Shown piece after piece: positions 1-7,831 of a DNA stretch of 64,000 nucleotides. The translations under genes and the position numbers were made by a program. Source of the DNA: [Mycobacterium] zoologicum (GTDB taxonomy: Bacteria; Actinomycetota; Actinomycetes; Mycobacteriales; Mycobacteriaceae); assembly GCF_020172665.1 (NCBI RefSeq), contig NZ_CP083985.1, positions 3,738,711 to 3,802,710 of the forward strand, in the 5' to 3' direction. The notes beneath the pieces were generated by a model, which was given only the letters and a program-made list of their open reading frames with translations, was not told the DNA's origin and did not search any database. Every line of letters begins with the position of its first letter. Position 1 is the stretch's first letter.

Positions 1-19
1 AGATGTGTATAAGAGACAG
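1..19. other. Tn5/Nextera mosaic-end adapter at contig edge
   Basis: The first 19 bases are exactly AGATGTGTATAAGAGACAG, the transposase mosaic end used in tagmentation libraries. It is read here as untrimmed adapter and not genomic sequence. The P450 gene that follows stops abruptly where the adapter starts, which fits a fragment end. Confidence 0.95.
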
Positions 20-338
20 GGTCCAGGGTGGGCAGCTGGTCGGAGAACGGCAGCTCGTCGCGATGGGCGTCGATCAGACCCGCCACGGTCTGGCCGCCCA
101 GGTCGCCGTCGAGCGGCACCGGGAAGCCGGGGAACGGGCCCGTCACCGCGATGCACGAGGAGAACTTCTCGGCGTCGCCGGCCACCGCGCAGGCTTCATC
201 CCAGCCGGTCACCATCATCACGTTGTGGTGCGGTTCGCGGGTGATCGGCGACCGCTCGAACAGCGAGCGCAGATAGGGGTACGGGTCGTCGACCACCATC
301 TGGTCGGTAAAGAAGTCGATCGCATCCGGATCCGTCAC
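20..338 (-). CDS. Cytochrome P450, N-terminal part (cut by contig end)
   Basis: About 106 residues are visible, reading VTDPDAIDFFTDQ, then DPYPYLRSLF, MMVTGWDEA and PFSDQLP. This is the pattern of the N-terminal A-helix, first beta-sheet and B-C region of mycobacterial CYPs; haem-ligand and I-helix regions lie beyond the contig. Its role would be haem-thiolate monooxygenation of a hydrophobic substrate. The start is GTG at 338, preceded by a purine-rich stretch; an in-frame GTG at 350 is the alternative. A perfect GAGAAT-N3-ATTCTC palindrome lies 44 bp upstream, so the gene probably has its own promoter within the island regulon. The CYP family cannot be assigned from this fragment. Confidence 0.8.
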
Positions 339-381
339 GATCCGCCTCACTCTCTGGCATGCATTTATTGCTCTCAAAGAT

Positions 382-396
382 GAGAATGTAATTCTC
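382..396. promoter_or_regulatory. Operator-like palindrome GAGAAT-N3-ATTCTC (site 1)
   Basis: GAGAATGTAATTCTC is a perfect 6-3-6 inverted repeat 44 bp before the P450 start. The same motif recurs at 1970, 9057, 19212 and (weaker) 27546, each time just before a catabolic gene start. The likely binder is the TetR-family protein encoded at 9193, by inference only. Confidence 0.65.
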
Positions 397-447
397 CGCC
401 GGTGACAGACTTTCATACGCCCGGTGAACTCGTCAACGGCGCAGCAA

Positions 448-1728
448 TCAGCTGTTCGCCCGCGCCGCCTCGCTCAGGGCGTTCGCCTGGCGCTCCCCCT
501 CCTTGTGGTGGCTCAGCGCCCGAATCTCGACGTCGTGACCCTGCGCGGCGGCCCGCAGCGCGCCCACCGTCGCCTGCTCGCGGGGAACATGGGCGAACGG
601 GTCGAAGGAGTACCAGCGCATCGCGTTCTCGTGGGTCATCTTGTTGATGTCGGAGTCGGGGACGTTGTTCGCGGTCAGGACCTCCCACAGCTCCTCGGGC
701 GCGTTCGGCCACATCGAGTCACTGTGCGGGTAGTCGGCCTCCCAGGCGATGTTGTCGATGCCGATGTCGTGGCGCAGCGTCACTCCGACCGGATCGGAGA
801 TGAAGCAGGTCAGGAAGTGGTCCCGGAACACCTCGGAGGGGACCTTGCCGCCGAAGTCCTGCCCGGTCCAGGTCGAGTGCATGTCATAGGTGCGGTCGAC
901 GCGCTCGAGGAAGTAGGGGATCCACCCGGTGCCGCCCTCGGACAACGCGATCTTGAGGTCCGGGTACTGCTTGACCGGACGGGACCAGAGCAGGTCCGCG
1001 GCGGCCTGCACGATGTTCATCGGCTGCAGGGTGATCATCACGTCCATCGGGGCATCGGGCGCGGTGATGGCCAGCTTCCCCGACGACCCGATGTGCACGT
1101 TGAGCACCATGTCGTTGTCGCACAGTGCCTCCCACAACGGGTTCCAGTACTCGTTGTGGAAGCTCGGATAGCCCATCGCGGCCGGGTTCTCGGTGAAGGT
1201 CAGCGCGTGCACGCCCTTCTTGGCCACCCGCCGCACCTCCTCGGCGCATCGCTGGGCATCCCAGATCACCGGCAGTGCCATCGGGATGAAGCGCCCGGGG
1301 TAGGCGCCGCACCATTCGTCGATGTGCCAGTCGTTGTAGGCCTGCACCAGCGCGACGGAGAAGTCCGGGTCGTCGGTGGCGAACAGCCGCCCGGCGAAAC
1401 CGGGGAACGACGGGAAACACACCGAGCCCAGGATGCCGCCGGCGTTCATGTCCTTGACGCGCTCGTCGACGTTGTAGCAGCCCGGCCGGATCTCATCGAG
1501 GCCCTGCGGCTCCAGGCCGTACTCCTCCTTGGGCCGCCCGGCCACGGCGTTGAGCGCCACATTGGGGATCACCACGTCGCGGAACTGCCAGCTGTCCGAC
1601 CCGTCCGGGTTGTGCACCAGCCGCGGCGCGTCGTCGAGGTACTTGCGCGGCAGGTGATTGGCGAACATATCGGGCGGCTCGACGATGTGGTCATCGACGC
1701 TGACCAGGATCATGTCGTCCTTGTTCAC
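448..1728 (-). CDS. Amidohydrolase, family 2 (ACMSD/LigY-like TIM barrel)
   Basis: A 426-residue metal-dependent hydrolase of the amidohydrolase-2 superfamily, which hydrolyses or decarboxylates ring-cleavage and related products. Visible marks are SVDDHIVEPPD near residue 10 (N-terminal metal motif), a VHIGSSGK strand, SEGGTGWIPYFLERVD and EADYPHSDSMWP with the late catalytic Asp. The start is GTG at 1728 with GGAGAAGG six bases upstream. A longer open frame extends upstream to 2568, but it runs antisense to the next gene and has no family similarity. It is divergent from the CMD-Rieske operon at 2002; two operator-like palindromes lie between them. Exact substrate unknown. Confidence 0.85.
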   Translation of the reverse strand: MNKDDMILVSVDDHIVEPPDMFANHLPRKYLDDAPRLVHNPDGSDSWQFRDVVIPNVALNAVAGRPKEEYGLEPQGLDEIRPGCYNVDERVKDMNAGGILGSVCFPSFPGFAGRLFATDDPDFSVALVQAYNDWHIDEWCGAYPGRFIPMALPVIWDAQRCAEEVRRVAKKGVHALTFTENPAAMGYPSFHNEYWNPLWEALCDNDMVLNVHIGSSGKLAITAPDAPMDVMITLQPMNIVQAAADLLWSRPVKQYPDLKIALSEGGTGWIPYFLERVDRTYDMHSTWTGQDFGGKVPSEVFRDHFLTCFISDPVGVTLRHDIGIDNIAWEADYPHSDSMWPNAPEELWEVLTANNVPDSDINKMTHENAMRWYSFDPFAHVPREQATVGALRAAAQGHDVEIRALSHHKEGERQANALSEAARANS

Positions 1729-1818
1729 GGCCTTCTCCGATCCGGGCCGGCGCTGCGGGGCCGGCCCAACGACATCTGACAGGTGGCTCCTGCCATGAAA
1801 ACTATCTTCCCGCTTTGC

Positions 1819-1834
1819 GAGAATCAACATTCTG
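1819..1834. promoter_or_regulatory. Imperfect operator-like repeat (site 2)
   Basis: GAGAATCAACATTCTG has the same half-sites as the island operator but a 4-bp spacer and one end mismatch. It lies 91 bp upstream of the amidohydrolase start at 1728. The rest of the 273-bp divergent intergenic region (1729-2001) shows no other gene or repeat. Confidence 0.35.
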
Positions 1835-1969
1835 ACGTGCTCATCGCCGCGGGTCGCCCGACGTGCCGTCGTCGACACCTGCCACCGTTCCCGGGTAACC
1901 GGTTCTAGCTGCGAAAACATCCGACTGTTGACCAATCGAGCAAAACATGGAAATCTGTTGGTCAAATAT

Positions 1970-1984
1970 GAGAACGTGATTCTC
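1970..1984. promoter_or_regulatory. Operator-like palindrome (site 3)
   Basis: GAGAACGTGATTCTC matches the island consensus with one half-site change (GAGAAC). It ends 17 bp before the ATG at 2002 and so overlaps the expected promoter or 5' leader of the operon that starts with the CMD-family gene. Confidence 0.6.
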
Positions 1985-2001
1985 GCAATGAGGAGTGGTC
2001 C

Positions 2002-2547
2002 ATGCGCCTGACACCGCTGACGGAGTCCCAGTGGGACGACGAGGAGGTTCAGCGCGCCCTCGCCCAGGTGCTGACCGCGGACCGGCGCAACCCCCGCGGC
2101 GCCGGCAGCGCAATGACCATGCTGGCCCACCACCCGAAGCTGGCCCGGGTGTTTCTCAAGTTCAACGTCGAACTGCTGTACCGCGGAACGCTCCCCGGCC
2201 ATCTGCGCGAGCTCGCAATCCTGCGAACCGCCTACCGCCGGAACTGTGAGTACGAGTGGGTTCACCACATCACGATCGGCAAGGCAGCCGGCCTCACCGA
2301 TTCCGACATCGAAGATCTGCAGCACGGCGCGGGACGTGACGAACTGCATCAGGCAGTGGTGACCGCGGCCGACGAGCTCGAGGAGACCTCCCGGCTCTCG
2401 CCGGCCACCGAGGCGGTCCTCACCAAACACCTTGACGAGCACCAGTTGATGGAACTCGTGTTCACGGTCGGCTGCTACAGCATGCTGGCCATGGCCTTCA
2501 ACACTTTTGGCGTTGAACTCGACGAAAAACCCGAAGCAGAGAGGTAA
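2002..2547 (+). CDS. Carboxymuconolactone decarboxylase (AhpD-like) family protein
   Basis: A 181-residue all-helical CMD-family protein. The family signature is at residues 82-89, CEYEWVHH; the second cysteine of the AhpD CxxC redox motif is absent (the position before HH is Val), which is usual for CMD members in catabolic operons and argues against alkylhydroperoxidase activity. Preceded by AGGAG at the right distance. It is the first gene of a plus-strand operon whose next gene, the Rieske oxygenase, begins 4 bp after its stop. The reaction is unknown; family members act on lactones or as redox proteins. Confidence 0.85.
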   Translation: MRLTPLTESQWDDEEVQRALAQVLTADRRNPRGAGSAMTMLAHHPKLARVFLKFNVELLYRGTLPGHLRELAILRTAYRRNCEYEWVHHITIGKAAGLTDSDIEDLQHGAGRDELHQAVVTAADELEETSRLSPATEAVLTKHLDEHQLMELVFTVGCYSMLAMAFNTFGVELDEKPEAER

Positions 2548-2551
2548 TTCC

Positions 2552-3847
2552 GTGGCACATTTCCCCAAGCCCGCAGCCGGGAGCTGGACGCAGTCCTATC
2601 CCGAACTCGGGACCGATCCGGTCGACTACAAGAGCTCGACCGACCCCGAGCACTACGCACTGGAGCAGCAGGCGATCTTCAAGCGCACCTGGCTCAACGT
2701 CGGGCGCGTCGAACGGCTCCCCAAGGCAGGCAGCTACTTCACCCGGGAACTCCCGTCGGTGTGCAAGGGCACCTCGATCATCATCGTCAAGGGTAAGGAC
2801 GGCGTGGTCCGGGCGTTCCACAACATCTGCCGGCACCGCGGAAACAAGCTGGTGTGGAACGACTTCCCCAACGAGGAGACCGAGGGCACCTGCCGTCAGT
2901 TCACCTGCAAGTACCACGCCTGGCGCTACAGCCTGGAGGGCGACCTCACCTTCATCCAGCAGGAAGGCGAGTTCTTCGACGTCGACAAGAGCCAGTACGG
3001 ACTGGTCGGCGTGCGCTGCGAGGTGTGGGAGGGCTTCATCTTCGTCAACTTCGACGACAACGCCGGGCCGCTCAACGAGTACCTCGGCCCGCTGGCCAAG
3101 GGCATCGAGGGCTACCCGTACCACGAGATGACCGAGGTCTACTCCTACCGGGCCGAGATCGGCAGCAACTGGAAGCTGTTCATGGACGCTTTCACCGAGT
3201 TCTACCACGCGCCGATCCTGCATCAGGGGCAGTACACCAAGGAGGAGGCCGCCAAGATCCAGGCCACCGGATTCGAGGCGCTGCACTACGAACTGTCCGG
3301 TCCGCACTCGGTGATCTCCACCTGGGGCGGGCAGTCGCCGCCGGCCGACCTGAACATGGTCAAGCCGATGGACCGCACGCTGCGCAGTGGACTGTTCGGC
3401 CCGTGGGACAAGCCCGACATCGAGGGACTGGATTCCCTTCCGCCGGGTGTGAACCCGTCGCGGGCGCCGAAGTGGGGAATCGACTCGTTCGTGTTCTTCC
3501 CCAACTTCATGGTGCTGCTCTGGGAGCCGGGCTGGTACCTGACCTATCAGTACTGGCCGACCGCTGTCGACAAGCACATCTTCGAGGCCAGCCTGTACTT
3601 CGTACCGCCGCGCAATGCGCGCGAACGCCTCGCCCAGGAGCTGGCCGCGGTGACCTTCAAGGAGTACGCGCTGCAGGACGCCAACACCCTGGAAGCCACC
3701 CAGACCATGATCGGCACGAACGTCGTCGACCAATTCCTGTTGTGCGACCAGGAGATCCTGCTGCGCCACCTGCACAAGACCGCCAACGACTACGTCAACG
3801 ACTACGTCAAGACCCAGAAGGAGCACGCCAATGGCGCTACCCGCTGA
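2552..3847 (+). CDS. Rieske non-haem iron oxygenase, alpha subunit
   Basis: A 431-residue ring-hydroxylating oxygenase subunit. The Rieske [2Fe-2S] site is intact: Cys93-x-His95 in NICRHRGNKL and Cys119-x2-His122 in CKYHAWRY. The mononuclear iron motif DAFTEFYHAPILH gives Asp212, Glu216, His219 and His224. The start is GTG at 2552; AGAGAGG precedes it. It needs an electron donor, for which the reductase at 19259 is the obvious candidate. Its 3' end overlaps the next gene by 17 bp. The oxygenase at 61984 aligns with it nearly end to end but has an altered metal site. Substrate unknown; fused-ring or long aliphatic compounds are possible. Confidence 0.92.
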   Translation: MAHFPKPAAGSWTQSYPELGTDPVDYKSSTDPEHYALEQQAIFKRTWLNVGRVERLPKAGSYFTRELPSVCKGTSIIIVKGKDGVVRAFHNICRHRGNKLVWNDFPNEETEGTCRQFTCKYHAWRYSLEGDLTFIQQEGEFFDVDKSQYGLVGVRCEVWEGFIFVNFDDNAGPLNEYLGPLAKGIEGYPYHEMTEVYSYRAEIGSNWKLFMDAFTEFYHAPILHQGQYTKEEAAKIQATGFEALHYELSGPHSVISTWGGQSPPADLNMVKPMDRTLRSGLFGPWDKPDIEGLDSLPPGVNPSRAPKWGIDSFVFFPNFMVLLWEPGWYLTYQYWPTAVDKHIFEASLYFVPPRNARERLAQELAAVTFKEYALQDANTLEATQTMIGTNVVDQFLLCDQEILLRHLHKTANDYVNDYVKTQKEHANGATR

Positions 3848-4154
3848 CTTCGCCGACCTGGAGCCCCACATCGACTGGGACCTGGCGACCGAACCGGAGC
3901 GTTACGCCAAGCGGTTGGCCTCGACCATGGCCGAGATGCAGACGTTCTACGACGCCGCGTTCCCGCGGCTGCAGGACGCGATCACCTACATGGACAAGTT
4001 CGACCTGGACGATCTGCCCGATGATGCCCGCTCGCTGATGCACATCATGCAGTCTTTGGTGATGGTGTCATTCCCGATCGAGGCCTGGAAGCAGGCCCGC
4101 GTCCCGGACAGCGGTGCGGCATGGATCGACTGCATCAAGGAACCGGTCGTCTGA
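3831..4154 (+). CDS. Small conserved protein paired with Rieske oxygenase (copy 1)
   Basis: A 107-residue, probably helical, acidic protein of no family I recognise. It overlaps the oxygenase gene by 17 bp, so it is translationally coupled. A clear paralogue (61652-61987) sits in the same place after the other oxygenase of this type. Shared blocks are RLAST, FYDA-FPRL, DKF-LD-LPDDAR and SLVMV. No Cys cluster, signal peptide or convincing membrane segment is seen. The Rieske small (beta) subunit is usually about 160-180 residues with a cone-like NTF2 fold, which this does not resemble. A subunit, assembly or stability factor for the oxygenase is the natural inference. Confidence 0.8.
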   Translation: MALPADFADLEPHIDWDLATEPERYAKRLASTMAEMQTFYDAAFPRLQDAITYMDKFDLDDLPDDARSLMHIMQSLVMVSFPIEAWKQARVPDSGAAWIDCIKEPVV

Positions 4155-4156
4155 GC

Positions 4157-5380
4157 GTGTTGACGCTCAAGGCAGCCGGCCTGCTCGACGTCGACTCCGG
4201 TGAGATCATCCGGCCCGGTGTCATCCGGGTCGAGGGCGAGAAGATCGTCGGTATCGGCGGTCCGGTGTCCGAGGCCGACGGCGAGGTGCTCGATCTCGGC
4301 GATCTGATCCTGCTGCCGGGGTTGATGGACATGGAGGTCAACCTGCTGATGGGCGGGCGGGGCGAAAACCCCGGCCTGTCACAGGTGCAAGACGATCCAC
4401 CGACCCGGATGCTGCGTGCGGTGGGCAATGCCCGCCGCACGCTGCACGCCGGTTTCACCACGGTGCGCAACCTGGGGTTGTTCGTCAAGACCGGCGGGTA
4501 CCTGCTCGATGTCGCACTGGGCAAGGCGATCGACGCCGGCTGGATCGAGGGGCCCCGGGTGGTGCCGGCCGGCCACGCGATCACCCCGACCGGCGGCCAC
4601 CTCGATCCGACCATGTTCGCCGGCTTCATGCCCGGCGTGCTGGAGCTGACCGTCGAGGAGGGCATCGCCAACGGTGTCGACGAGATCCGCAAGGCGGTGC
4701 GCTACCAGATCAAGCACGGCGCCCAGCTGATCAAGGTGTGCTGCTCGGGCGGTGTGATGTCGTTGACCGGCGAGGCCGGCGCGCAACACTATTCGGACGA
4801 AGAGCTGCGGGTGATCGTCGACGAGGCACACCGGCGCGGCCTGCGCGTGGCCGCGCACACCCACGGTGCCGAGGCGGTCAAACACGCGGTGGACTGCGGA
4901 ATCGACTGCATCGAACACGGATTCCTGATGGACGACGAGGCCATCGCGATGCTCGTGGAGCACGACCGCTTCCTGGTGACCACCCGGCGGCTGGCCGAGG
5001 CCATGGACGTGTCCAAAGCCCCGGCGGCGTTGCAGGACAAAGCCGCCGAGATGTTCCCGAAGGCCCGCACCTCACTCAAGGCGGCCTACGAGGCTGGGGT
5101 CAAGATCGCCGTCGGCACCGACGCTCCGGCGATCCCGCACGGCCGTAACGCCGATGAACTGGTCACGCTGGTCGACTGGGGTATGCCGCCGGCCGCCGTG
5201 TTGCGGGCCGCGACGGTGACCGCCGCCGAGCTGATCAACGCAGCCGATCGTGGTCGACTGGCCGAGGGCCTGCTCGCCGACATCATCGGGGTGCCCGGAG
5301 ACCCGTTGTCCGACATCACCGTTACCCGCAACGTTTCCTTCGTCATGAAAGGCGGCAAAGTCTATGTCAACAAGAACTGA
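4157..5380 (+). CDS. Amidohydrolase (imidazolonepropionase-like), first HxH motif missing
   Basis: A 407-residue amidohydrolase-1 family protein. N-terminal beta-sandwich, then barrel motifs: IKVCCSGG (Lys of the metal bridge), AAHTHG, IEHG and VGTDAP (late Asp). The usual PGLIDxHxH is here PGLMDMEVNLL, so both first-strand histidines are replaced by Glu and Asn. Either one metal is bound differently or only one is used. The start is GTG at 4157, 2 bp after the previous stop, with no good ribosome site, which suggests coupling. It shares 17 bp with the next gene. Hydrolysis of a cyclic amide, lactone or ester intermediate is plausible. Confidence 0.85.
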   Translation: MLTLKAAGLLDVDSGEIIRPGVIRVEGEKIVGIGGPVSEADGEVLDLGDLILLPGLMDMEVNLLMGGRGENPGLSQVQDDPPTRMLRAVGNARRTLHAGFTTVRNLGLFVKTGGYLLDVALGKAIDAGWIEGPRVVPAGHAITPTGGHLDPTMFAGFMPGVLELTVEEGIANGVDEIRKAVRYQIKHGAQLIKVCCSGGVMSLTGEAGAQHYSDEELRVIVDEAHRRGLRVAAHTHGAEAVKHAVDCGIDCIEHGFLMDDEAIAMLVEHDRFLVTTRRLAEAMDVSKAPAALQDKAAEMFPKARTSLKAAYEAGVKIAVGTDAPAIPHGRNADELVTLVDWGMPPAAVLRAATVTAAELINAADRGRLAEGLLADIIGVPGDPLSDITVTRNVSFVMKGGKVYVNKN

Positions 5381-5786
5381 CGAGCTCGTCGAGATCCAGC
5401 AGTTGCTGGCCCGCTATGCGGTGACCATCACCCAAGGCGACATCGACGGACTGGTCGGGGTGTTCACCCCCGACGGCACCTACAGTGCATTCGGCGAAAC
5501 CTATTCCCTGGACCGGTTTCCGGTGCTGGTCGAGGCCGCACCCAAGGGGCTGTTCATGACCGGCACCCCGGTGATCGAACTGAACGGCGACAGCGCCACC
5601 GGCACCCAGCCGCTGTGCTTCATCGATCACGCCAGCCATGACATGCGGATCGGCTACTACAACGACACCTATGTCCGCACCGCCGACGGCTGGCGGTTGA
5701 AGACCCGCGCGATGACGTTCATCCGGCGCAGTGGCGACCATGATTCGGGGCGCCCGCACGCGGTGGGACGGCCCTCCTCCCAGTGA
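5364..5786 (+). CDS. SnoaL/NTF2-like small protein
   Basis: A 140-residue protein with the NTF2-like/SnoaL pattern: LVEIQQLLARYA helix, the acidic GDIDGLVGVFTPDGTYSAF strand-turn, and a C-terminal VRTADGWRLKTR sheet. Such proteins act as isomerases, dehydratases or ring hydroxylase small subunits. It overlaps the amidohydrolase by 17 bp and the following acyl-CoA dehydrogenase by 4 bp (GTGA), so it belongs to the same operon. It could act as a polyketide-cyclase-like isomerase in the pathway; the substrate cannot be inferred. Confidence 0.8.
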   Translation: MSTRTDELVEIQQLLARYAVTITQGDIDGLVGVFTPDGTYSAFGETYSLDRFPVLVEAAPKGLFMTGTPVIELNGDSATGTQPLCFIDHASHDMRIGYYNDTYVRTADGWRLKTRAMTFIRRSGDHDSGRPHAVGRPSSQ

Positions 5787-6880
5787 ATATCGCCCAATTC
5801 CAAGAAGATCTGCGCTCCTGGCTCGCCGAGAACGACTTGAGCCCCGGCCCCGATCACTCACTGAAGGGCCACATCGACCAGTTCGCCCGGGTGCAGGCCG
5901 CGCTGTATGAAGCCGGCTGGATGCGCTACGGCTGGCCCGAGGAGGTTGGCGGGCTGGGTGGTCCACCGATCCTGCGGGCGATCGTCGGTGAAGAGGTCGT
6001 AGGCCGCGGCCTGGCCGAGCCGGGCCCGTACTCGATGCTGGAAGTGCTGGCGCCCACCATGATCGACTACGCGTCGCCCGAGTTAGCCGCCGAGATGGTG
6101 CCGCTGCTGCTGTCGGGCCGCGAGCACTGGTGCCAGGGGTTCTCCGAGCCAGGGTCCGGCAGCGACCTGGCGTCGCTGAGCACTCGCGCCACCCCGGACG
6201 GCGACAACTGGATCATCAACGGGCAGAAGGTCTGGACGAGCTTCGCCCAGTACTCCCGACGCTGCATCCTGCTCACCCGCACGGCCCCGGGGCATGACGG
6301 CATCACCGCGTTCTTCGTCGACATGGACTCTCCCGGCATCACCGTGCGGCCACTGCACACCATGCACGGCGTCGACGAGTTCTGCGAGGTGTACTTCGAC
6401 GACGTGGTGGTCGCCGGTGATCGCATGCTCGGCAAACCCGGCGACGGCTGGCGGCTGGCGATGGACCTGTTGCCGTTCGAGCGGTCCACCTGCTTCTGGC
6501 AGCGGATCGCATACCTGTACTCCCGCTTCGACGACTTGATCGCCCAGCTGGCCGCGCGCGGTGACACCGACGACTCCGCCATGGGCGCAACCTATCTGGC
6601 ACTGCATACGCTGCGCTGCCGATCGGCTGCCACCCAGCACCGGCTGGCCGGCGGAACCCGGCTGGGCCCGGAAACCTCGATCGACAAGGTGCTGCTGGCC
6701 GGCACCGAGCAGCAGCTCTACGACACCGCGCGCGACCTGCTGCCCGGGGTCATCGAACTCGACGAGTCACGCTGGCGCACCGAGTATCTGTATTCGCGGG
6801 CGGCCACCATCTACGGCGGCACCTCGGAGATCCAGCGCAACATCATCGCGCGCCGGCTGCTGGATCTGGGTAAGGAGTGA
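5783..6880 (+). CDS. Acyl-CoA dehydrogenase (larger partner)
   Basis: A 365-residue FAD-dependent acyl-CoA dehydrogenase. CQGFSEPGSGSDLASL (flavin/substrate contact) and the C-terminal YGGTSEIQRNIIARRLL signature are clear. Start GTG 5783 overlaps the previous stop. The next gene, 2 bp away, encodes a shorter dehydrogenase. Mycobacterial FadE enzymes for steroid-like side chains are often alpha2beta2 heteromers made from such adjacent pairs, so this pair probably forms one enzyme. Role: first step of beta-oxidation of a CoA-activated intermediate. Confidence 0.9.
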   Translation: MNIAQFQEDLRSWLAENDLSPGPDHSLKGHIDQFARVQAALYEAGWMRYGWPEEVGGLGGPPILRAIVGEEVVGRGLAEPGPYSMLEVLAPTMIDYASPELAAEMVPLLLSGREHWCQGFSEPGSGSDLASLSTRATPDGDNWIINGQKVWTSFAQYSRRCILLTRTAPGHDGITAFFVDMDSPGITVRPLHTMHGVDEFCEVYFDDVVVAGDRMLGKPGDGWRLAMDLLPFERSTCFWQRIAYLYSRFDDLIAQLAARGDTDDSAMGATYLALHTLRCRSAATQHRLAGGTRLGPETSIDKVLLAGTEQQLYDTARDLLPGVIELDESRWRTEYLYSRAATIYGGTSEIQRNIIARRLLDLGKE

Positions 6881-6882
6881 GC

Positions 6883-7695
6883 ATGACTCTTGGGACCACC
6901 GGAACCGATGCCGCATCGGTCGCACTGCTGGAAGACGCCCTGCGCAAGACCATGGCCTCAGCTTCCGGCCCGGCGCTGGATCAGGCGCTGGGCGAACTCG
7001 GTTGGGCGGAGATGCTTTCCGAGGACCCGGATCTGGCCATTCCACTGGTGTTCCGGCTGCTCGGGGAGACCGGGGCGCACGCCTCGGTGCTCAATGACGT
7101 GATCCTGGAGACCATCGACGGACTACCCGGCGGCACTCCCCCGATGCCGTATGCCGGTGGCAACTGGGTGATCTGGGAACGCACCGAACGCGAGGGCAAT
7201 CCGATCCTCGGCGGGCTTCCGCTGCTCGAGATCCCCGGCGGGGAGCAGATGCGCCTGGGTGAGGCCCGGCGCGCGGTGGGGTGGTGGCTGGTCGGCTCGG
7301 CCCGCGCGATGCTGGACCTGGCCCGCCAACACGCACTGGATCGGGTGCAGTTCGGCAAACCGATCGCCTCGTTCCAGGCCGTTCGGCACCGGCTGGCCGA
7401 GACCCTGGTCGCCATCGAGGGGGCCGAGGCCACCCTGTCGGTGCCCGGCGCCGACAGCCCGGACCTGATCGCGATGCTGGCCAAGGCGGCGGCCGGCCAA
7501 GCCGCGCTGACCGCGGCCAAGCACTGCCAGCAGGTACTCGGCGGGATCGGCTTCACGGCCGAGCACGAACTGCACCACCACATCAAGCGCGCCCTGGTGC
7601 TCGACGGCCTGCTCGGCAGCACCCGGGAGCTGACCCGTCAGGTCGGGCGGGGGCTGCGGGCCCGCGGCTCCGCCCCGCGGTTGGTGCAGCTGTAG
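6883..7695 (+). CDS. Acyl-CoA dehydrogenase-like (short partner)
   Basis: A 270-residue acyl-CoA dehydrogenase homologue, about 100 residues short of the usual family size. The C-terminal helical domain is good (DRVQFGKPIASFQAVRH, QVLGGIGFTAEHELHHH), while the N-terminal and middle domains are reduced. Start ATG 6883 has AAGGAG five bases upstream; an in-frame GTG at 6877 is less likely. Probably the second, partly non-catalytic subunit of a heteromeric dehydrogenase with the preceding gene. It is the last gene of the operon begun at 2002. Confidence 0.87.
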   Translation: MTLGTTGTDAASVALLEDALRKTMASASGPALDQALGELGWAEMLSEDPDLAIPLVFRLLGETGAHASVLNDVILETIDGLPGGTPPMPYAGGNWVIWERTEREGNPILGGLPLLEIPGGEQMRLGEARRAVGWWLVGSARAMLDLARQHALDRVQFGKPIASFQAVRHRLAETLVAIEGAEATLSVPGADSPDLIAMLAKAAAGQAALTAAKHCQQVLGGIGFTAEHELHHHIKRALVLDGLLGSTRELTRQVGRGLRARGSAPRLVQL

Positions 7696-7700
7696 CCCCG

Positions 7701-7740
7701 CCCTTCGCCGCCCTTCGCCGCCCGTCCCCGCCCTTCCCCA
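7701..7740. repeat. Four 10-bp tandem units, CCCTTCGCCG type
   Basis: Two exact copies of CCCTTCGCCG are followed by two degenerate copies, directly after the stop of the short acyl-CoA dehydrogenase gene and between convergent genes. No coding function is seen. Confidence 0.7.
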
Positions 7741-7741
7741 G

Positions 7742-7792
7742 CGTGCACTAACGTCCACCCCGACCTGGGGAAATGCCGGACCCTTGTGCACG
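7742..7792. terminator. Nested inverted repeat between convergent genes
   Basis: CGTGCAC (7742-7748) pairs with GTGCACG (7786-7792), and CCCC/GGGG (7758-7770) forms an inner stem. There is no T-run. It may act as a bidirectional transcription end or be a dispersed mycobacterial intergenic repeat. Confidence 0.3.
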
Positions 7793-7831
7793 CTCGCGCC
7801 AAAGGGGGGGCCAAGGGATGGGGCGCTGGGT

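Noticed and set aside
424..1779. Long plus-strand open frame (451 codons) opposite the amidohydrolase
   Set aside because: High-GC shadow frame rich in Arg/Val/His with no family similarity; the minus-strand amidohydrolase explains the region.
1729..2568. N-terminal extension of the amidohydrolase frame to 2568
   Set aside because: Runs antisense through the CMD gene and operators; the GTG at 1728 has a good ribosome site and family-typical start.
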